A DNA stretch of 64,000 bases from Ficedula albicollis (GCF_000247815.1 NC_021675.1:60977029-61041028), one strand, 5' to 3'. Shown: positions 40,848 to 56,460, counted from the stretch's first letter. The notes: generated by a model not told the origin, from the sequence alone. Numbers and translations are program-made.

Positions 40848-41559
40848 TATTGATTAATATAAGTATTAACTTACTCATAATGACACATAGTAAGTGTTTC
40901 CCCCCATTAAGGTCTCTTTTCCGAAAACAAAAATACATTTATGAGCGGATAATTCACAGAATCTTTCACTGGTGGCTCCAATCAGAAAGAAGCATAACCA
41001 GATTTGCTTAAGGAATAAATACATCCACTTGTTTCTATCCCTTTTATAATGCAGCTGTGCATCATGTGAATACTGCACCGTAATTACTGCAGAACAGATG
41101 GCAAAGGTTTAGTTTAAAGTGTATACATTACCACAGCATATGCTGCCAAGTGAATTCTCAGTCCAACAAGGGACTTTTCTCTCCAGCAGTCTGATCCAAC
41201 AGTTCACACACACAGAGCTCCCTATGAGGTTTTTTCTCCGCAGGGAATCAAAGATTGGATTTACAGTTTCAGCAACTTTTTTTTTCCAAATTAAATATTT
41301 TAGAAGATAACGGGCCAGAGTTTTTTCCAGTACCAGAGAACTGCTGGGGTTCAAGCTTAAGTGAAATAAAAATCAAAGTTCTAAGTAGCTAAATGATACA
41401 CTTATAATTTCAGTGCTTTTCTGCTTCCTGGGTAAATCATGACTGAACTCTTTGGTAAGGTTACTGCAGACTTGGCCACTGTTTGCAGAACATATTCCAA
41501 AAATCAGATTCCTGTAAAAATAAATACATCATCTAAAAGGTACAAAGAAAATATAGCTA

Positions 41560-41811
<252 letters not shown>

Positions 41812-42795
41812 TTAGGTTAAAACACTTAGCCATGAAGTACACTGAAATAACTGAAAACCTCAAGACTGTTCATCTTAAGTGAAAGCTTTTGGAAGTCAGA
41901 CATGAGCAAGTTACTGTTTCAGTGCTCAGTAACATCAATGCATGCAGTTAATTAACTAAAAGATACTTTGCCAATATGAAACTTTGTAGAAGACCCATAC
42001 AGACACCTTGTGAATTTTAATAAGAGTTCCAGGTAGTGTTTCATTATTTTCAAAGAATTATGTGACACATAGCTTCATTTTTTGCAGTTTCTGAAGAGAA
42101 ACATCTTCATCTTGCTTTAGTACATCACATCGAGAAACAAACACCCCATACGGAAAAGGTCATAAGAATACATTATGGGGCAGTATCAACCCCCCATAAC
42201 ATGCCATATAATTCCCAAATACAGCCCCTGTACTGCTACAATTAGCATTCAACAGACAGCGCTGTCCCCTGAACTACAGATTCTGATGGAGGTAAAAGCA
42301 TTGTGCAAAAACCTTTTGTTCTGTGCTTAGCCTCAGCTGCTTAATCCTTCTCCAAGTCTGGCGACGGAATGGCAAGCTTCCATTTTAATGAAATGATTTT
42401 TCTTCAGGCCTTTCATTTTCAACAATGCAGGCAGATCTAGCAGTACCCTCAACTAGCAAACGATTTTGCCATTATCCCACAACCCTCTCTTCCACATACT
42501 TACTTGGTTATGTGGGTCTATATAGATAAAGCCCCTCAGGTAACACCAGAAAGCCTGTTATCCACTGGCACATGTCCACATGGAGGAACACTGACTGGAA
42601 TATTTTTAAATAGTTTTTCATCTAAACATTTAATGTAGGCTTTGATATATTTTTAGGCCAGAAGGTGGAAGAAAAGCTCTTGTTTGCTTTAGCCAGGTAA
42701 TTAGGAAAGATGTGAGATGTAGGAGGAGAACTAGAAAGATTGGGAAGAGGACAAGCGAGTAGATTGCTGGAAAGCTCATTTTGCATCAGATACAC

Positions 42796-43031
42796 CCCTA
42801 ATGTGAAGTCAGAATGGAACATACATCTCTCAATCAAAATTAGATAATCTGGTCCGATTTCTGTTTTCATAAAAGTGGATGAAACAATATATCTTCATTC
42901 CAAAATGAAATTACCCTAACATGAAGTCAGAATGGAACATACATCTCTGAATCAAAATTAGATAATCTGGTCCGATTTCTGTTTTCATAAAAGTGGATGA
43001 AACAATATATCTTCATTCCAAAATGAAATTA
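42796..43031. repeat. 118-bp tandem duplication
   Basis: Copies 42796-42913 and 42914-43031 contain AGAATGGAACATACATCTCT and end AAAATGAAATTA. About three mismatches. Confidence 0.96.
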
Positions 43032-45172
43032 AAGTAAAACATAAAGCCCTGGAAGCTTATTTTTAAAATTGAATTGCCATTTTCTGGTCAATTCTGCTAC
43101 AGGGTGTTTGGTTTGGGGCAGCTTCATATGGCAGGTGGTAAAAGCCTCAGATGATTATCAGTGGGAGAACACTCAAATTTTTCACTTGCTTCACAAAAAC
43201 CAAGAGGAGGATGGAAAAACTTCGGACAAGTATTTAAACTGACAGAGTTTATTCTGGAGTATTTATTTTTGCATGTTTATATAAAAGAATATATAAGATC
43301 TACTAGAACTTGCTGCCTCATTCTTCCTACCCCTGAAGAAGGCAAAAAGCCCAAACAAAAACCCCTCAAATCCAGAAGAACTCACTGCTCATATGCTGAG
43401 ATACAGATACACTGTTCTGGTGGAATTTCTCTGTATCATTACTAATGAGATTTTTCCATTAAGAAACTATATTTTGAATGCAAGAATGTCTGGGGGTTAA
43501 ATTTTATCAGATGAATTTGGAACTTAACTGTACAGGAAGGACAATCTTCAAGCATATTCTTCCCAAGAGAGTGGAGCTGGGTCATTTTTCTGCACTCTGA
43601 AGATGGGAAGTTTGCATGACAGAGACATTTCTATCACACTTCTAAGTGCATCAATCAAAAGGATGAAAATATTGAATCTGTTTCAACACACTGTTTTTCT
43701 TCCCTGTTGAGAACATGATTTAACTTTTTCATATTGGAGTCAAGAATGTTTCACCTTGGATAAAATTACAGGTCATCACTTTGCCCTATACAGAAAAGTT
43801 GATTTTCTTCTGACTATAAGCCCCATGCAACAATCTTGCCTTATTATTAGCAAATTTACTTGGTTAAATCATTAGTTTTGCCTCACAACATTGAAACCTA
43901 TTATTTATTTTTTTACAGCAAGTTCTACTAGTTTTCAGGAAAAAAAAAAAAGTGTGGAAAGTGCTGATTGGGACTTCACAGCAGAAACTGAAATTCTGCA
44001 TGTTTAACATCCTACAGGTATTTCCTCTGTGGCCTGCAAGCATTCCAAGTGCAGATTTCCTGCTAGCCATAAGCTGTATGCTCAGCACAGGGACTCTGCT
44101 GGCACTGCAGTTGCAGTTTTATCCAAATCTCAGTTTCTAGGAGGCTGAAAGCCAGCAGGAGCTTCTGAGACTCCCATCCTGACCCAGGCTAATGGGATCT
44201 TTGAGGACCTGTTGCCATACTCTGCCCATTAAGCCCTCCTCATGTCTCCCTTCTCGGTTTGTGGGACTCTTGTGTGACTCACAGCAGGAAGGATGCTCAC
44301 CCTGGAGTGCTCATACCAACCCTGATGAAATTTGGCTCCTCTTCATCACATCCTGCCTCTACTGCTTGCTCTCCAAACTGCTCTATCACATCCAACACAA
44401 GGTTTCCAGGCTCTGAGACACAAACCAGCAAGTGGAGAAAAAAATGTCTCTCTCTCCAAAACAAAGTGCATTTATTAAGTTTATTAAAGTCTCAGAGGGT
44501 AAGGATGCACTGATACAACACATTCTGACGCTGCTGATCTACCAGGTTTGGCATGTTTTGCACTTATTCATTAATCTGACTTCTTTTGACATTGGCTTTT
44601 CACCTTCATGTTTACAAAAATTTCCCACTGTTATGGGGAGAAAATCACAGTGGACAAATTATTTGCAATAGTGGGAAAGTTATGGATATTTCATTTTCAT
44701 GACCATGGTCATGACCATGTGCAATTTTTCTTCAGTGCTTGTTTACAGGTAAGACACATGGTATGTAAGTCTCCTCGCTATTAATGACATTACAAAAATA
44801 TTCCATAGGAATATTTACCTTAAATAATTATATCTATCTCAATAGAAGCATTCCTCCACTTCTTCTACTTCAGGCACTTTTTTCTATTGTCTTTTCCATC
44901 TCAAATACTCCAGTCAGCTAAGGTTATATCTTTCAATACACTTTGGTAGCTGATATTAATTACCACATAACTGGATTTAGTGGACGTTTCACATGAGCAA
45001 AGATGTATTACTAATTTCACATTGAATTTAAAAGCAACTTCATTACCAGTGAAGAGAGGAATTCTTTTAACACAATTTTTGAGATATGATAAAGTTCAGA
45101 ACACAAGAAAGTACAACAAAACCTCACCAAGTGAGATACTAATTCACACTAACAGAGCTTTAAATGTCTGGA

Positions 45173-45232
45173 TGTATATATATATTTATATATACACATA
45201 TATATATATACACACATATATACTTAAACTAT
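45173..45232. repeat. TA/CA microsatellite
   Basis: An alternating TATA and CACA run. It produces a spurious Tyr/Ile-rich open frame. Confidence 0.95.
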
Positions 45233-46258
45233 GGGATTATTAATTCATTCATTATTTTAAAAAATGCATTTAAATGCTTAAGTACAGTAAGAAATCAGCT
45301 TCATACTTTGTCTTGTTTTTCCCTAGGTTTTTTAGCAGTGCTATTAATATTTGCACTATTAACTATTTCTCTGCCTGAGCATGGCTCTTGTTTAAAGACA
45401 AAACCCAAGTCAGAAGCTTACTGGGTTGCAGGGTGTAGCAGGACCACCCTGCAGCAATTTGAGGGAGGAAATGAAGAGAAGAGTGATTCTGCTGCTCTTC
45501 TAAGTCCATATGCTTTTTTTTCTTCTTTCCAGCACATGAAACTCTTTCTTACCTTGAATTTCTAAGGTTAATTAATAGCTATAAGATAACATCAGTTTGT
45601 GCAGTGTTCAGATGAACCATATTTTAGTTTTAGGGTGACTCCTATGCATGTTTTAAGAATAGAGAGATAATTCAAAATAATTAAAATGGCTATAAAATAA
45701 GGGAAGATATGCCTTTAATCTTTGGACCATAGAAAATAATGATTAGTGATAAATCAGCCCTACACAAGTAATAAATTACCCCAGCCAATAAAAAAGCAGC
45801 AAAAAGATGGGACATAAATGTTGTTGACTGACCCTGTGCAAAGGTCAGAGCAGTCATTTCAGTGTTTCATCAGGGTGCTCTCAGCACAGCTCCACTGAAG
45901 TGCACAGGTCTTTGGGGAAGTATTTGGGTGTGAGAAAGAACACCTGGGAGTTGCAGAAGGACATTCTGGTAGACAGCCAGAGGCAGCCCTCTGCCTACTG
46001 CCCCGGATGAGTGGTCACAGAAGTACTGCCATGGGCATCACACATGGCTTGTGGGAGCTGCTGTCACCAGTTCATCCCTTTCCACAACACGTCATCAGAA
46101 ATGCTGCAAATCACATCTTTCCAATATTTTTTTTGTTGTTTTTACTAGTCTATTTTAGCAAGCAGTTCAGTGCAATAGAGGCACAGCAGGCAGATGTGCA
46201 GGTCAGTACCAGTTTCTGAGACCCCCACATTCACAGTGGGATCAGTTTAGAGGGGTTT

Positions 46259-46299
46259 ACTCTGGGCAATATTTAACTCTGGGCAATATTTAACTCTGG
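46259..46299. repeat. 17-bp tandem repeat
   Basis: The unit ACTCTGGGCAATATTTA is present twice and followed by a partial third copy. Confidence 0.95.
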
Positions 46300-46644
46300 A
46301 CTCCTGGTCCAATGCCCCCACTGTCTGTGGTTCAGAGCAGTCTAAAAGGTCAATAGCTAATTTGGACTTTCTGTCTCCAATATCTGATGAGACGTGTTTA
46401 TGTGCTTCTCACTGAGCACCAAGATAAGTTTTCTGTAAAAGGAGCCTGGTTTGAGCACACCAAAACAGTTCTGCAAACCAATTCAATGCATGGCCAGTGA
46501 GGATAACCAGAACTGACCCAAACTGTCAAAGCAACATTTATGACACATCACCACAGCACCAACAGAGATGGAGCTCTCAAAAACTAAAAATTCTGAAGGA
46601 CACTGGAATTACCAATTGCTCAGAAACTGCCTGGAAATGTCTTA

Positions 46645-46758
<114 letters not shown>

Positions 46759-48996
46759 CTACATGAACAAAATGGAAAAAGTGAATACAGACCAACAAGG
46801 TGTTCAATTAAACATGGACAGAACATCTGCTCATGATCAGTGCCAATGCAACCAGCTTCATAAACCCTGCTCTTGTGACTATTTCTTATGTTAGCTATCT
46901 CTAAAGGCAAGGCCCTGGAGGGCTCAATTAAATGTTCTGCAAGGTTGTACCTTTTAGATGAGAAGCAAATCCAAATCTCAAGTTCCTCATATGTTGTTAT
47001 TATTAAACAATAATAATTAAAGGTTGAGACTTGAAGCAGTAAAGAAACATAATTATGCTTCATAACACACTGATGCATTTTTAAATCTATCATTATCATC
47101 CAGACCTTTAAGAAAACATAAGGAAACAAAACCTTGCACATCCTCCAACTGAGTCCTTTAGAGATGATAAACACTGTAGAATCCTACTTGCCATTGCTAA
47201 GGATCAAAATCATTATATCAGCAACCTTAAAAGAATTTTTCTCTTCAACAGCATTAAGTGTAAAAATGCTGAAAATATATACTTCTCCATTTAAGAACTG
47301 GAGATCTAATGGGTATATGTAAGAAAAAGATTTCTATGTATGGACCACTTTACAGTGTTAAGGCTTATTTATTGGTGTTTTACACACAAAATAATTCACA
47401 TTACAGCAGCAAACAGCAGTTTGGTTGGACACTTTAGAAAAGTTAAATAGCCTGGCAGGGACTAAGGACAGAAAATTTAACCATATTTTCATGATAGGTG
47501 TTATTTCAATGGCTAATCAATTCTTAATATACATATTAATGTTTATAATGCTATTTCTACATAGAGAAAAGTGAGCTACAAAACATCAAGAAACTGTTAC
47601 ATGATAAACTAAATATGTCAAATATTAAGTCAAATTATAAAATGCTTCTTTAAAATATAAACCTGTTTTAAATTTAAAACTGACCAACTGTTGGTATGTT
47701 GATATAACAACAAAGTAAATTTAGTACTCTGTGACTTCTTCCGTATGACCTTACTGTTCTATTTCCTTAACAAGTACCAAAACAACTGTATTTTATGGAA
47801 CCCATTCATATTTGCCACAGGTTTTTAGTTTCATATTTATGTGTTAGAAAAATACTGAAGTCTTTTTTCAGCACCAATACCTTATTGCATGACTACAAAA
47901 ATGTAACTTGCAAGCAGAGTCGCATTTCTGCAGTAACAGTTTTTCAACACCCGTTTCTTTTTATTTTTTTTTTTTCTTCATGTTTTGACAGAGATGCAGT
48001 GGTGTTAGTCTGTACTGGACTGATCAAGTGTAAAGGGCATGAATGGAGGTACTGAAGTGAGAAATGGTCAGACACAGACACTTTTGGACTCAGGTGGGCT
48101 GACCAGTCGAGCAGAGCCTCCTTCCACATCACACAGATGAGGCCACAGGGACTATGCTCCCCTCCTGCTGCAGACCTGAAGTTACCTGGGAGGAGCCTGA
48201 GCTTTAATAACATGTGCCATTAACTGCAGTGAAATTACTTCTGTGGGCACTTTCAGGGCTGGATTCATCTTTGAATATTTCAAAGCTAGACATCTCCAAA
48301 TCTCATTGCTGATTACACACCTACGCCAGTCACCTGATTCTTAACACCATCACTAAGATGAGTCCCACCCTTAGAGTGCTGTGTAGTTAAATTTGTGTCA
48401 AGTAGGTTATTCCACCTGGCAGGTAAGAGCTTGTGCATTCCCAGGGTGCAGGAAGACAAGGAGCTAGTGACTAACCCTGCCCTTCAGCTCATCCAACATT
48501 GACTTTACCTTTACCAAGTAAAACCAGAAACTTTTTTATGAACAATGAACTGATTCATCACTGAACACAGAAATTCCCGGTCAGATTGAAATTTACACTA
48601 ATAGTACTTCTATTATTAAATGATACAGCCAACTTCTTATGTCACATTCGATTATAAATTACAGTTGCCAATTACTGTTACCTACAATGTGACCCAAATG
48701 AGATTTCCTCACAGACCAGCTTTGCTAGTGAAATTGGCTAGCAAAGAAGCAAAATAAAGAAAAAATATGGCTTTTAGTGTAATGACCCTGTAATTTTGCT
48801 GAAAAAAAATTGAATTGACAACCTGCACATCATGACAAAATAAATGAGTCTTTCAAGGTTAGCTGAGGCTGCACAACAGGCATAAGGGACATTAAAAATT
48901 ATTATATGTTCATTACTGTTGGAAAATTGACAGCAATTATGAATTGCTCTACACATAACACACAAGAGGAGGAAGTGCCCCCAAAGAGTTGATTTT

Positions 48997-49536
48997 TCCC
49001 CTTCATTCAAGTGGGTAGAACCTTGTTCTCTTTAGTTAGGGTCACAGTTTGTTCCTGAGGCAGTATAGATTCATACCACCCTTTTCATTAGACAAATTAA
49101 TTTCTTGGTCTAGCCTTAAACCATTTTTTCCATCAGGTGCATATAATATATGAAATTCCTATCATTATTGAGCCTCATTCACATAGGAAATATGTGTCCC
49201 GAGTCATTCCAATTTTGACTTGACACAGCACTGAGGTTTCAAAGCTGTATTTTATCCGGGGACAAATCCCCTTCATTCAAGTGGGTAGAACCTTGTTCTC
49301 TTTAGTTAGGATCACAGTTTGTTCCTGGGGCAGTAGAGATTCATACCACCCTTTTCATTAGACAAATTAATTTCTTGGTCTAGCCTTAAACCATTTTTTC
49401 CATCAGGTGCATATAATATATGAAATTCCTATCATTATTGAGCCTCATTCACATAGGAAATATGTGTCCCGAGTCATTCCAATTTTGACTTGACACAGCA
49501 CTGAGGTTTCAAAGCTGTATTTTATCCGGGGACAAA
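48997..49536. repeat. 270-bp tandem duplication
   Basis: Copy 1 is 48997-49266 and copy 2 is 49267-49536, each starting TCCCCTTCATTCAAGTGGG and ending ATCCGGGGACAAA. I see three differences (in GGGTCAC/GGATCAC, CTGAGGC/CTGGGGC and GTATAG/GTAGAG). No gene content is recognised. Confidence 0.97.
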
Positions 49537-50880
49537 CGAGAGATTCCAACAATGATCAGGAGAAAAAAAAATCCTTGTTTTTAGACAAAATGTTATTCAG
49601 AAAGAAAGAAAAAAGGAAATGAAACACAAATGGTGCTTGTCTGATTTCGACCCTGCTGGAGCACCGGTTACTTCACACAGCTGGGGCGGGCTGGGCTGTG
49701 CAGCCAACGTCAACACAGATGGAATACATTGCTGAATTAACTGGGCCCTCCTCTCTGAAATGCATTTTGCAGTGCTTGCCATAACAAAGTTGAAAACAAT
49801 TATAAAAAAATATTTTTTTTTTAAAGGCAGAAACAGAAACATCCAACATTAAGTACTTTCTGACAAAAGCATAGCTGCTTTAATGTTTAAAAAAACTGCA
49901 ATTGACTAAATACAAAATAAAACTATCTCATTCAAATCTGTACCATAAACAGCTACATCTTTTGGCAGCTATGGAGTACACAAGTTTGACCACCAAGATA
50001 CATAAAAACATAGATGTGTGCATTCTGGTATTAGTTACTAATATTTATCATTCTTTAACGTTTTTACTATTACTAGCTGTATTGTTCCCTTCTTTCCACT
50101 CAGCAATTTTTACTGGAAGAATTTTGATGAAGCTATGAATTATGAATTAAGTCTTTATTCAATAACTTTTCAATAGTTTATCTGAAAAAATAAAAAGGCC
50201 ATAAAACCCACAAAATTATTTACATATTCTGTAAAAAGATTAAATCTAAAAGAACACTAGAACATGTGTAGCTTGAGTGGCATTAGGAGGAAAAACCTGG
50301 CAACCTGCAAGGAAGGCATTAGCATGAATTTCTCTCTTTTTCCTTTTCTGTTTTGTTTTTGTTTTGTTTTAATGACGGGCAACAGAGAACAATTCAAAAT
50401 GTTCAAAATGAACACCTCTCTAAGTTACAGGAAAAAGAACTGAGAAAAGAAATTACTTTTATCTCCTCGTGGGAAAAGGGACAAAGATGTACTATGTTGT
50501 TATTCAGAATAATAACAGCAATAATGAAGCAGTACTGATGAAGACATTTGTTAGGTCCTGGGGTTGAGACCAACTGAGAGGTGCTTTAATTGAAACCAAG
50601 AAGCAGATGAGGTGATCATTACACTACAGAGTTGAGATCTCTGATGAGATTCGAGACTGGATTGTGCATGGGATGCCCAATTCCAGTTTACAGGATTGAC
50701 TGTTAAGAGAAAGAAACAAAATGGTAGAATAGTTATCCTACTGGACTCTGAAACAGACTTACATGGACATTTTAATTTAATGGTGTATTATGATCTTCCC
50801 CTCCAGCTGCCCACCTGTATTCCACAAATCACAAATAAATTCTTTGAAGAACATCCTACACTATATACTTAGTATAAAAA

Positions 50881-50945
50881 GGTATCTTAAAAGTATCTTA
50901 AAAGTATCTAAAAAGTATTTTAAAAGTATCTAAAGTATCCTAAAC
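50881..50945. repeat. Degenerate 11-nt minisatellite
   Basis: About six imperfect copies of a unit close to AAAAGTATCTT in tandem. AT-rich and noncoding. Confidence 0.9.
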
Positions 50946-53900
50946 TACTTTATTTCCCCCTTCTGTCTGAGTACTGAGCAAGATAGACAGTAACTTTTAT
51001 TTTAAGGATAGTCTACCTGATAATCTGGGGACAATAAGGCAAACAACCTGAAACACAAAGGAAAATGTCAATGTATAGAGACCTGAGGATATAAAATCTC
51101 TTTATGCCCCAATGAAGACTTACACTCTGTAGAAAATAGAAAGAAATCTCTTCCTTTATGCAATGATTTAGGATGTGGAGATTTCCAGTGCAAAGCAGAG
51201 TCTGTCAGTAATCTGTCTGGCAAACACTGCCAGCAGCTCAAGTGCCACACTTACATGTGTGTTACTACATCAACCCCAGTTTGGATCCAGCTGGACTCAG
51301 AGCCAGATGATGCAGCTGGTACAAACCCCTCTGTGCTGAAGGCAGCCACACCAGAGCAGAAACGGGGTCACACGCTGGGGATGTCTAAGAAAGCTGCTCA
51401 GGAGCCAGCAGGCAAACCTGGGCTGTCAAGAAGAAACTTTGACATGGACCAAGTCATTTGTTCTGGAGCAAGCTTAGACTTGACCCCTGTACACCCCTAC
51501 TGCATCTTCAGCCTGGATGGGGGGGTTGAGAGTACACACACATCCATGATCCCAAACTCCACGTGAGAAAAAACGGATGTCCAGGAAGCAAGATGAACCA
51601 ACGAACTGAGTAAAATACAATTCACAAAATTACTGAGCATACATTTCAATCGGGCTTTTTTTGTAAAACTGTAAGTGTTAGAAAGTGGGTATTAGTACTT
51701 GCCATGCACTTGGTATGACAGTCCTTAAATGAATTCAAAATTGTGCTAAAGAGAAATCACTATTTTTGCCAGCAGTTGAGGACCTTGGATTTATTCAGAT
51801 GAAAACTGCTGACTTTGTGGGACATTAAGATCATATTGAGCTGTGCAATATTAGCCTGAGTGTACACAAGGAAAGGCTGAGAAATATTCTTCATTTGACC
51901 TCTGCTTCGTATTCTAAGGTTATTATTTCTGAGCTTGGCAGCTGGAGCCCACAAAACCAGGAGCCAAATAATGTGAAGGAAGTCTAACAACTTATCTATC
52001 CAGCTTCTGAGCACAAAAGACAGCAAAACCAGCCAGACAGCTACAAAACTTGACCTTTTGGGATGGAGTAACCCTGTCAGTCCCACCAGAAGGGGGTAAC
52101 AGGGCCACACGATGGGCTGTTGGTGTAGTGCCACCCAACCATCTCTGACTGCCCATGTAATTACAGCACACACCTCTACAATGCCAGTGCTACCAGGCAA
52201 AAAACAGAAGGAATTCCCTGAAAAATCAACAACCAGAGTTTGACATGATGAGAGGCCCAGCAACATGAATCCCATGAATAGCAGAGCAGGTCACCCACCA
52301 GCTCCTGCAGTGCTGAACAGATGAGGGCAAGGGGCAAAGCAGTGGAAGTATCACCAGGCAGAGGATGAGTGTCAGCTCAAGTGGAGCTTCTCCTTAGGGG
52401 TGATCCTGAACAGGGACTTGAGCAGGCTTAAGAACAGAAGGCACACACTTGGCACGCTGTCCTCCAGGGAGTGGAGGAACACCTGACACAGCCTGAGAGC
52501 GTGTCTGCTGACTGGGGGTGAACGCCTAATTAGAGGTATCACTGGAAAGTGCTTACTATGTACAGTGACTACAAACACAGCACAGCCTCAGAAAGCACAG
52601 CCTGATGATGGGAGAGAGATCTGAGCAGACTTGCTCGCGTTAAAGAGTGAATCAGGGCGTGCTATGGCTCCACAGTGTGATCTGAAGATTGTCTGGACAG
52701 CATTTCCACATCTACCTCACCAGGAGCTGAGTTACTATTTCATGAGACACAACACTTCTGCTCAGGTACCTGAATAACCCTTTCACCTAAGAAACAGGAA
52801 GGCAAAGATGGCAATGAAGAGGACCAAGTGGAAATAGTAACAGGAAAACACAGTATATTGACCAAGTAGAAAACCCAGATTCTTGCACCTCTGATGGCAC
52901 TGTCAGTCTGTGTCCAGACACAAATCGTCTCAGTTCTTGCTGTATGCAATTACACCTCGGACAGTAAATAAAAACAAAAGGACTGGGGCATGGAATGCAC
53001 CACTCAAAGGACAGATAGTTGGAAAGAGTTACACCCAAACTCTGTAGAATACTGAAATGAAAATAAACACCAGACTCAATGGAAGGAAAAGAAGATCTAA
53101 CAAAATAATTAAAAGAGAAAGCGAATGAATCAGAAACAAAAACAAGGTATTTCTGTATCATTCATAATTTATAATAAAAGATTATTACACAGCCATCACT
53201 CAGACGAAACAACAGACTTGACTCATATCAAGCAAAGGGTCTGTGTATACCAAGAAATGAAATGGGCTTTAATTAATGCTGGGGAACACGTTCATACATA
53301 TTACATGAGAAAGATTAATCTGAATTTTAAGCAGCATGGGGCTCTCAGTCAGAGTTGTTTACTGTGACTGCTCAAAGAAGTGTCTCTATTGCCCAGAAAA
53401 AACAAAATCACCTTTCTCTTCCAGGAGTTAATAAACTCATCCAAGTGTGTGACATGGCAGTGAGGACAAGGCAGTTCAGTGATTAAAGCGTAGGCAATGC
53501 CATTTCCACTGGAACAACATTGTCTAAGGGCCTGAGCACTGCATCAAATTAAAACAAGAGGAGACTTGGTGCTTACTGCCCTAATTCCTCCACCATGTAT
53601 TTGTGCACAGAACATTAAAGAGCATTATCAGGAAAGCAAAAAATCTGGTCCCTAACTCTCAACACAGGGAGGGGGTTATAAGGACAGGTATAGCATGGAA
53701 ACAAGAAATTAAAAACCTGAGGTCAGAAGTGTGAGCCTGCTACAGTAAATGGTGGGACAATATCCTATGAAATCTGTGGCATTAGTAATTTAATACATTT
53801 CTTATAAGTAATTTTAGTAATTTTCTTATAAGAAGACCATCACTATCTAGTTAAAAAAAGACAAAAGGGCAAATAGTTTCACAATGATCATAAAAAGAAC

Positions 53901-54254
53901 TTGGTAAAGAAGTTCAACTCTAACTCATCCAATTTAAATGTAAATTCCACTTAAAGGCAGCTGAGAACAGCTCATTCTGGCAGCTTACACATGAGGAAAG
54001 TTTTGAAATATGGTGATGTGTATTGCTATAAAGGTATACTATAAATTAATTGAGAAGGTAATTGCATTAAGTAAAACTTTTCTGTGGCACCATTTTCAAA
54101 CATGAAATAAATCATCAACAGAAATTCACCAACCTCAACCATGGAAAAAGGGAATGGCAACTAGAGTGTCCTGCAAGACATTGCTAACACAGAAAAGAGG
54201 TGGTACACATTTCTTCATCCTTATTCCTTATGCAATCACATATAATATTCCACA

Positions 54255-54830
54255 ATCCCAGTGTGCCCAGGTGGCCAAGAATGCCAGTGGCACCTGGCCT
54301 GGATCAGCAATAGTGTGGCCAGTAGGACCAGGGCAGTGACTGTCACCCTGTACTCACCACTGGTGAGGTCACACCTCAAATCCTTTTGGGCTGCTCACAA
54401 CAAGAAAGACCCTGAGGTGCTGGAGTGAGTCCAGAGAAGGACAACAGAGCTGGTAAAGGGTCTGGAACACAAGTCTTAGAGATTGAGGGAGGTGGGGGTG
54501 TTTAGCCTGGAGAAAAGGAGGCTCAGGAGGGACCCCATCCCTCACCTGAAAGGAGATTGTAGCCAGGTGGGGTCACTCTCTTCTCCCAAGTAACAATGAA
54601 AAGAACAAATGTGACAGTCTTAAGTCATGCCAGGGGAGGTTCAGATGTTAGAAGGGTGTCAAGCACTGAAACAGGCTGCCCAGGGAAGCAGTGAGGCCAC
54701 CACCACTGGAGCTATTTAAAGTCATGTAGATGTGGCACATGGGGACATGGCTTAGTGGTAGCGTTAGGCAAACAGCTGGACTCAGTGATCTGAAGGGTCT
54801 TTTCCAATGCAAATGGTTCTGATTCTCTGT
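54255..54830 (+). mobile_element. CR1 LINE fragment (3' portion)
   Basis: Diagnostic CR1 phrases occur in order: GGTGAGGTCACACCTCAAAT, AGTCCAGAGAAGGACAACAG, TTTAGCCTGGAGAAAAGGAG, CTGAAACAGGCTGCCCAGGG and GATCTGAAGGGTCTTTTCCA, ending TGGTTCTGATTCT. It is 5'-truncated and has no intact reverse transcriptase frame. Its orientation is opposite to AFAP1. Confidence 0.92.
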
Positions 54831-56460
54831 CCAGAAGATTGTTGTTCTGGTCACTTATGATCAAAGTACATGATCCTTACAGCAGGAGCTCAGGAGAAAT
54901 CCTGGTGTTGCTCACCAGCATTAAACCATAGCTCAGAATGAAACCCACAGATAGACCCATTTCTTACACACAGAGGAATGAAATGAAACCTGAGGGGAAT
55001 ATGATTTGGATTACAAAGGACATCTGAAGCACACGTACCATGGTGAAAGGAAAGTGACCTACTTAAACACACAAAGACTGGCGATGAACACTGGGATGGT
55101 GGAACAACTTTAAAATTGAAATAGTGGGTTAAAGAAACCCAAATGCTAGTAAATAGATTTTGTTAGGTTTCTGAAAGGGTTAATATTTTATCATTGCCTG
55201 CAGTAAGAGTAACTGCACTGATAATTTAAAAAAGGCCTCTTTACTTGTTCCTTCATTATGGAAGAACTTGCTCAGGCCTGTTAAAGCTGAAGGTACAACC
55301 AGCTCTGAATAAAACAAATGAATATTTGTTAAATTTATTTTTGTGGCTTTTGACTCTTCTTTAAGGAAAGAATCTGAAAATTAACACTGTATTGAGATCA
55401 TCTTAAAGAAGAACAGAGAATAACAGCTGTTCTTCAGTGTTAGAAGAAACAGGGTGGATGAAACAGCGACTCCCAAGTATCCACCTGACACATGGACCCC
55501 TTGCTTATGTTATGGCACTTTTTTCAAGGCACACTTTAGAAGAAGCACAAAAACTGGCTCTTTTTGTTTGCAAAGAATGATTAATATAATTGGTGATATA
55601 TCACCTCAAGAATCCTTTTGATTTCCAGGTGATTTTTCTTCTCCAAGGACACTGCCTCTTTCCAGCATTTTCTAATAAATATCTGAGTTTACCTGCCAGG
55701 CAGCCAGATAAAGGGAGGCTGTCAAATCATTTCTCAATAGGAAACCCATTTATATGAAGCACTCCTACAGAGTGACTGTGTATTGTGCAGGAATGGGTTG
55801 GAGGAAGATGACCCATTCTTTTGATTCATATCTGCAGGGTTCTGGAATGATGCTGAACATTTGTTGCAGTTAAATAATTACTAAATTGTCAATATTCCAA
55901 GAAAAACAAAACATACACTCGATTTCACCATGAAAACCATGCAAAATAGCTAAGAGTGCTGTTAGTGTTTGATTTTGTTGGACAGCACAGTGCAATGAAA
56001 TCACCTACTGTCAGATGTAATATGACAAGCAAATGCTCAGAGGCTGGAAGTATTCTGTCACTGTCATGCTGAGGATAATTTATGCCATTAATCCTCAGGC
56101 ACATCTGAGCAGTGGGACACACTGGATATTATCCTGCTGCCTCAGTGGAAAATGTGCTTCAAGGCAACCTGGTGATAACAGTGCAATGATGGGACCCCAG
56201 GTGCTAAACCACCAGCAGCACTTTGGAGCATGCACAGAGCCTTGGCTCTCTTATTCCCCCAAACCCATCACTGAGCCTCGTGCCTGTCAAGAGCAGGGGA
56301 GAGCCACAGAAGCAGCTGCTGGTGTAGAGGTGGATGAGGCAGGCTGAAGACAAGCCCTGGCAGTGAGCAGGTTCAGGGAGAACAGACAGGAGCATCTCAA
56401 CAGACATATCAAACACAGTGCCCCCTGCTCTGCAGCTGGCCCAAACGAAGGTTCAGAGCT

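Noticed and set aside
51760..52275. 171-codon open frame on the minus strand in intron 3
   Set aside because: Hydrophobic in part but no recognisable family, no splice or promoter context; likely chance or an unrecognised old repeat.
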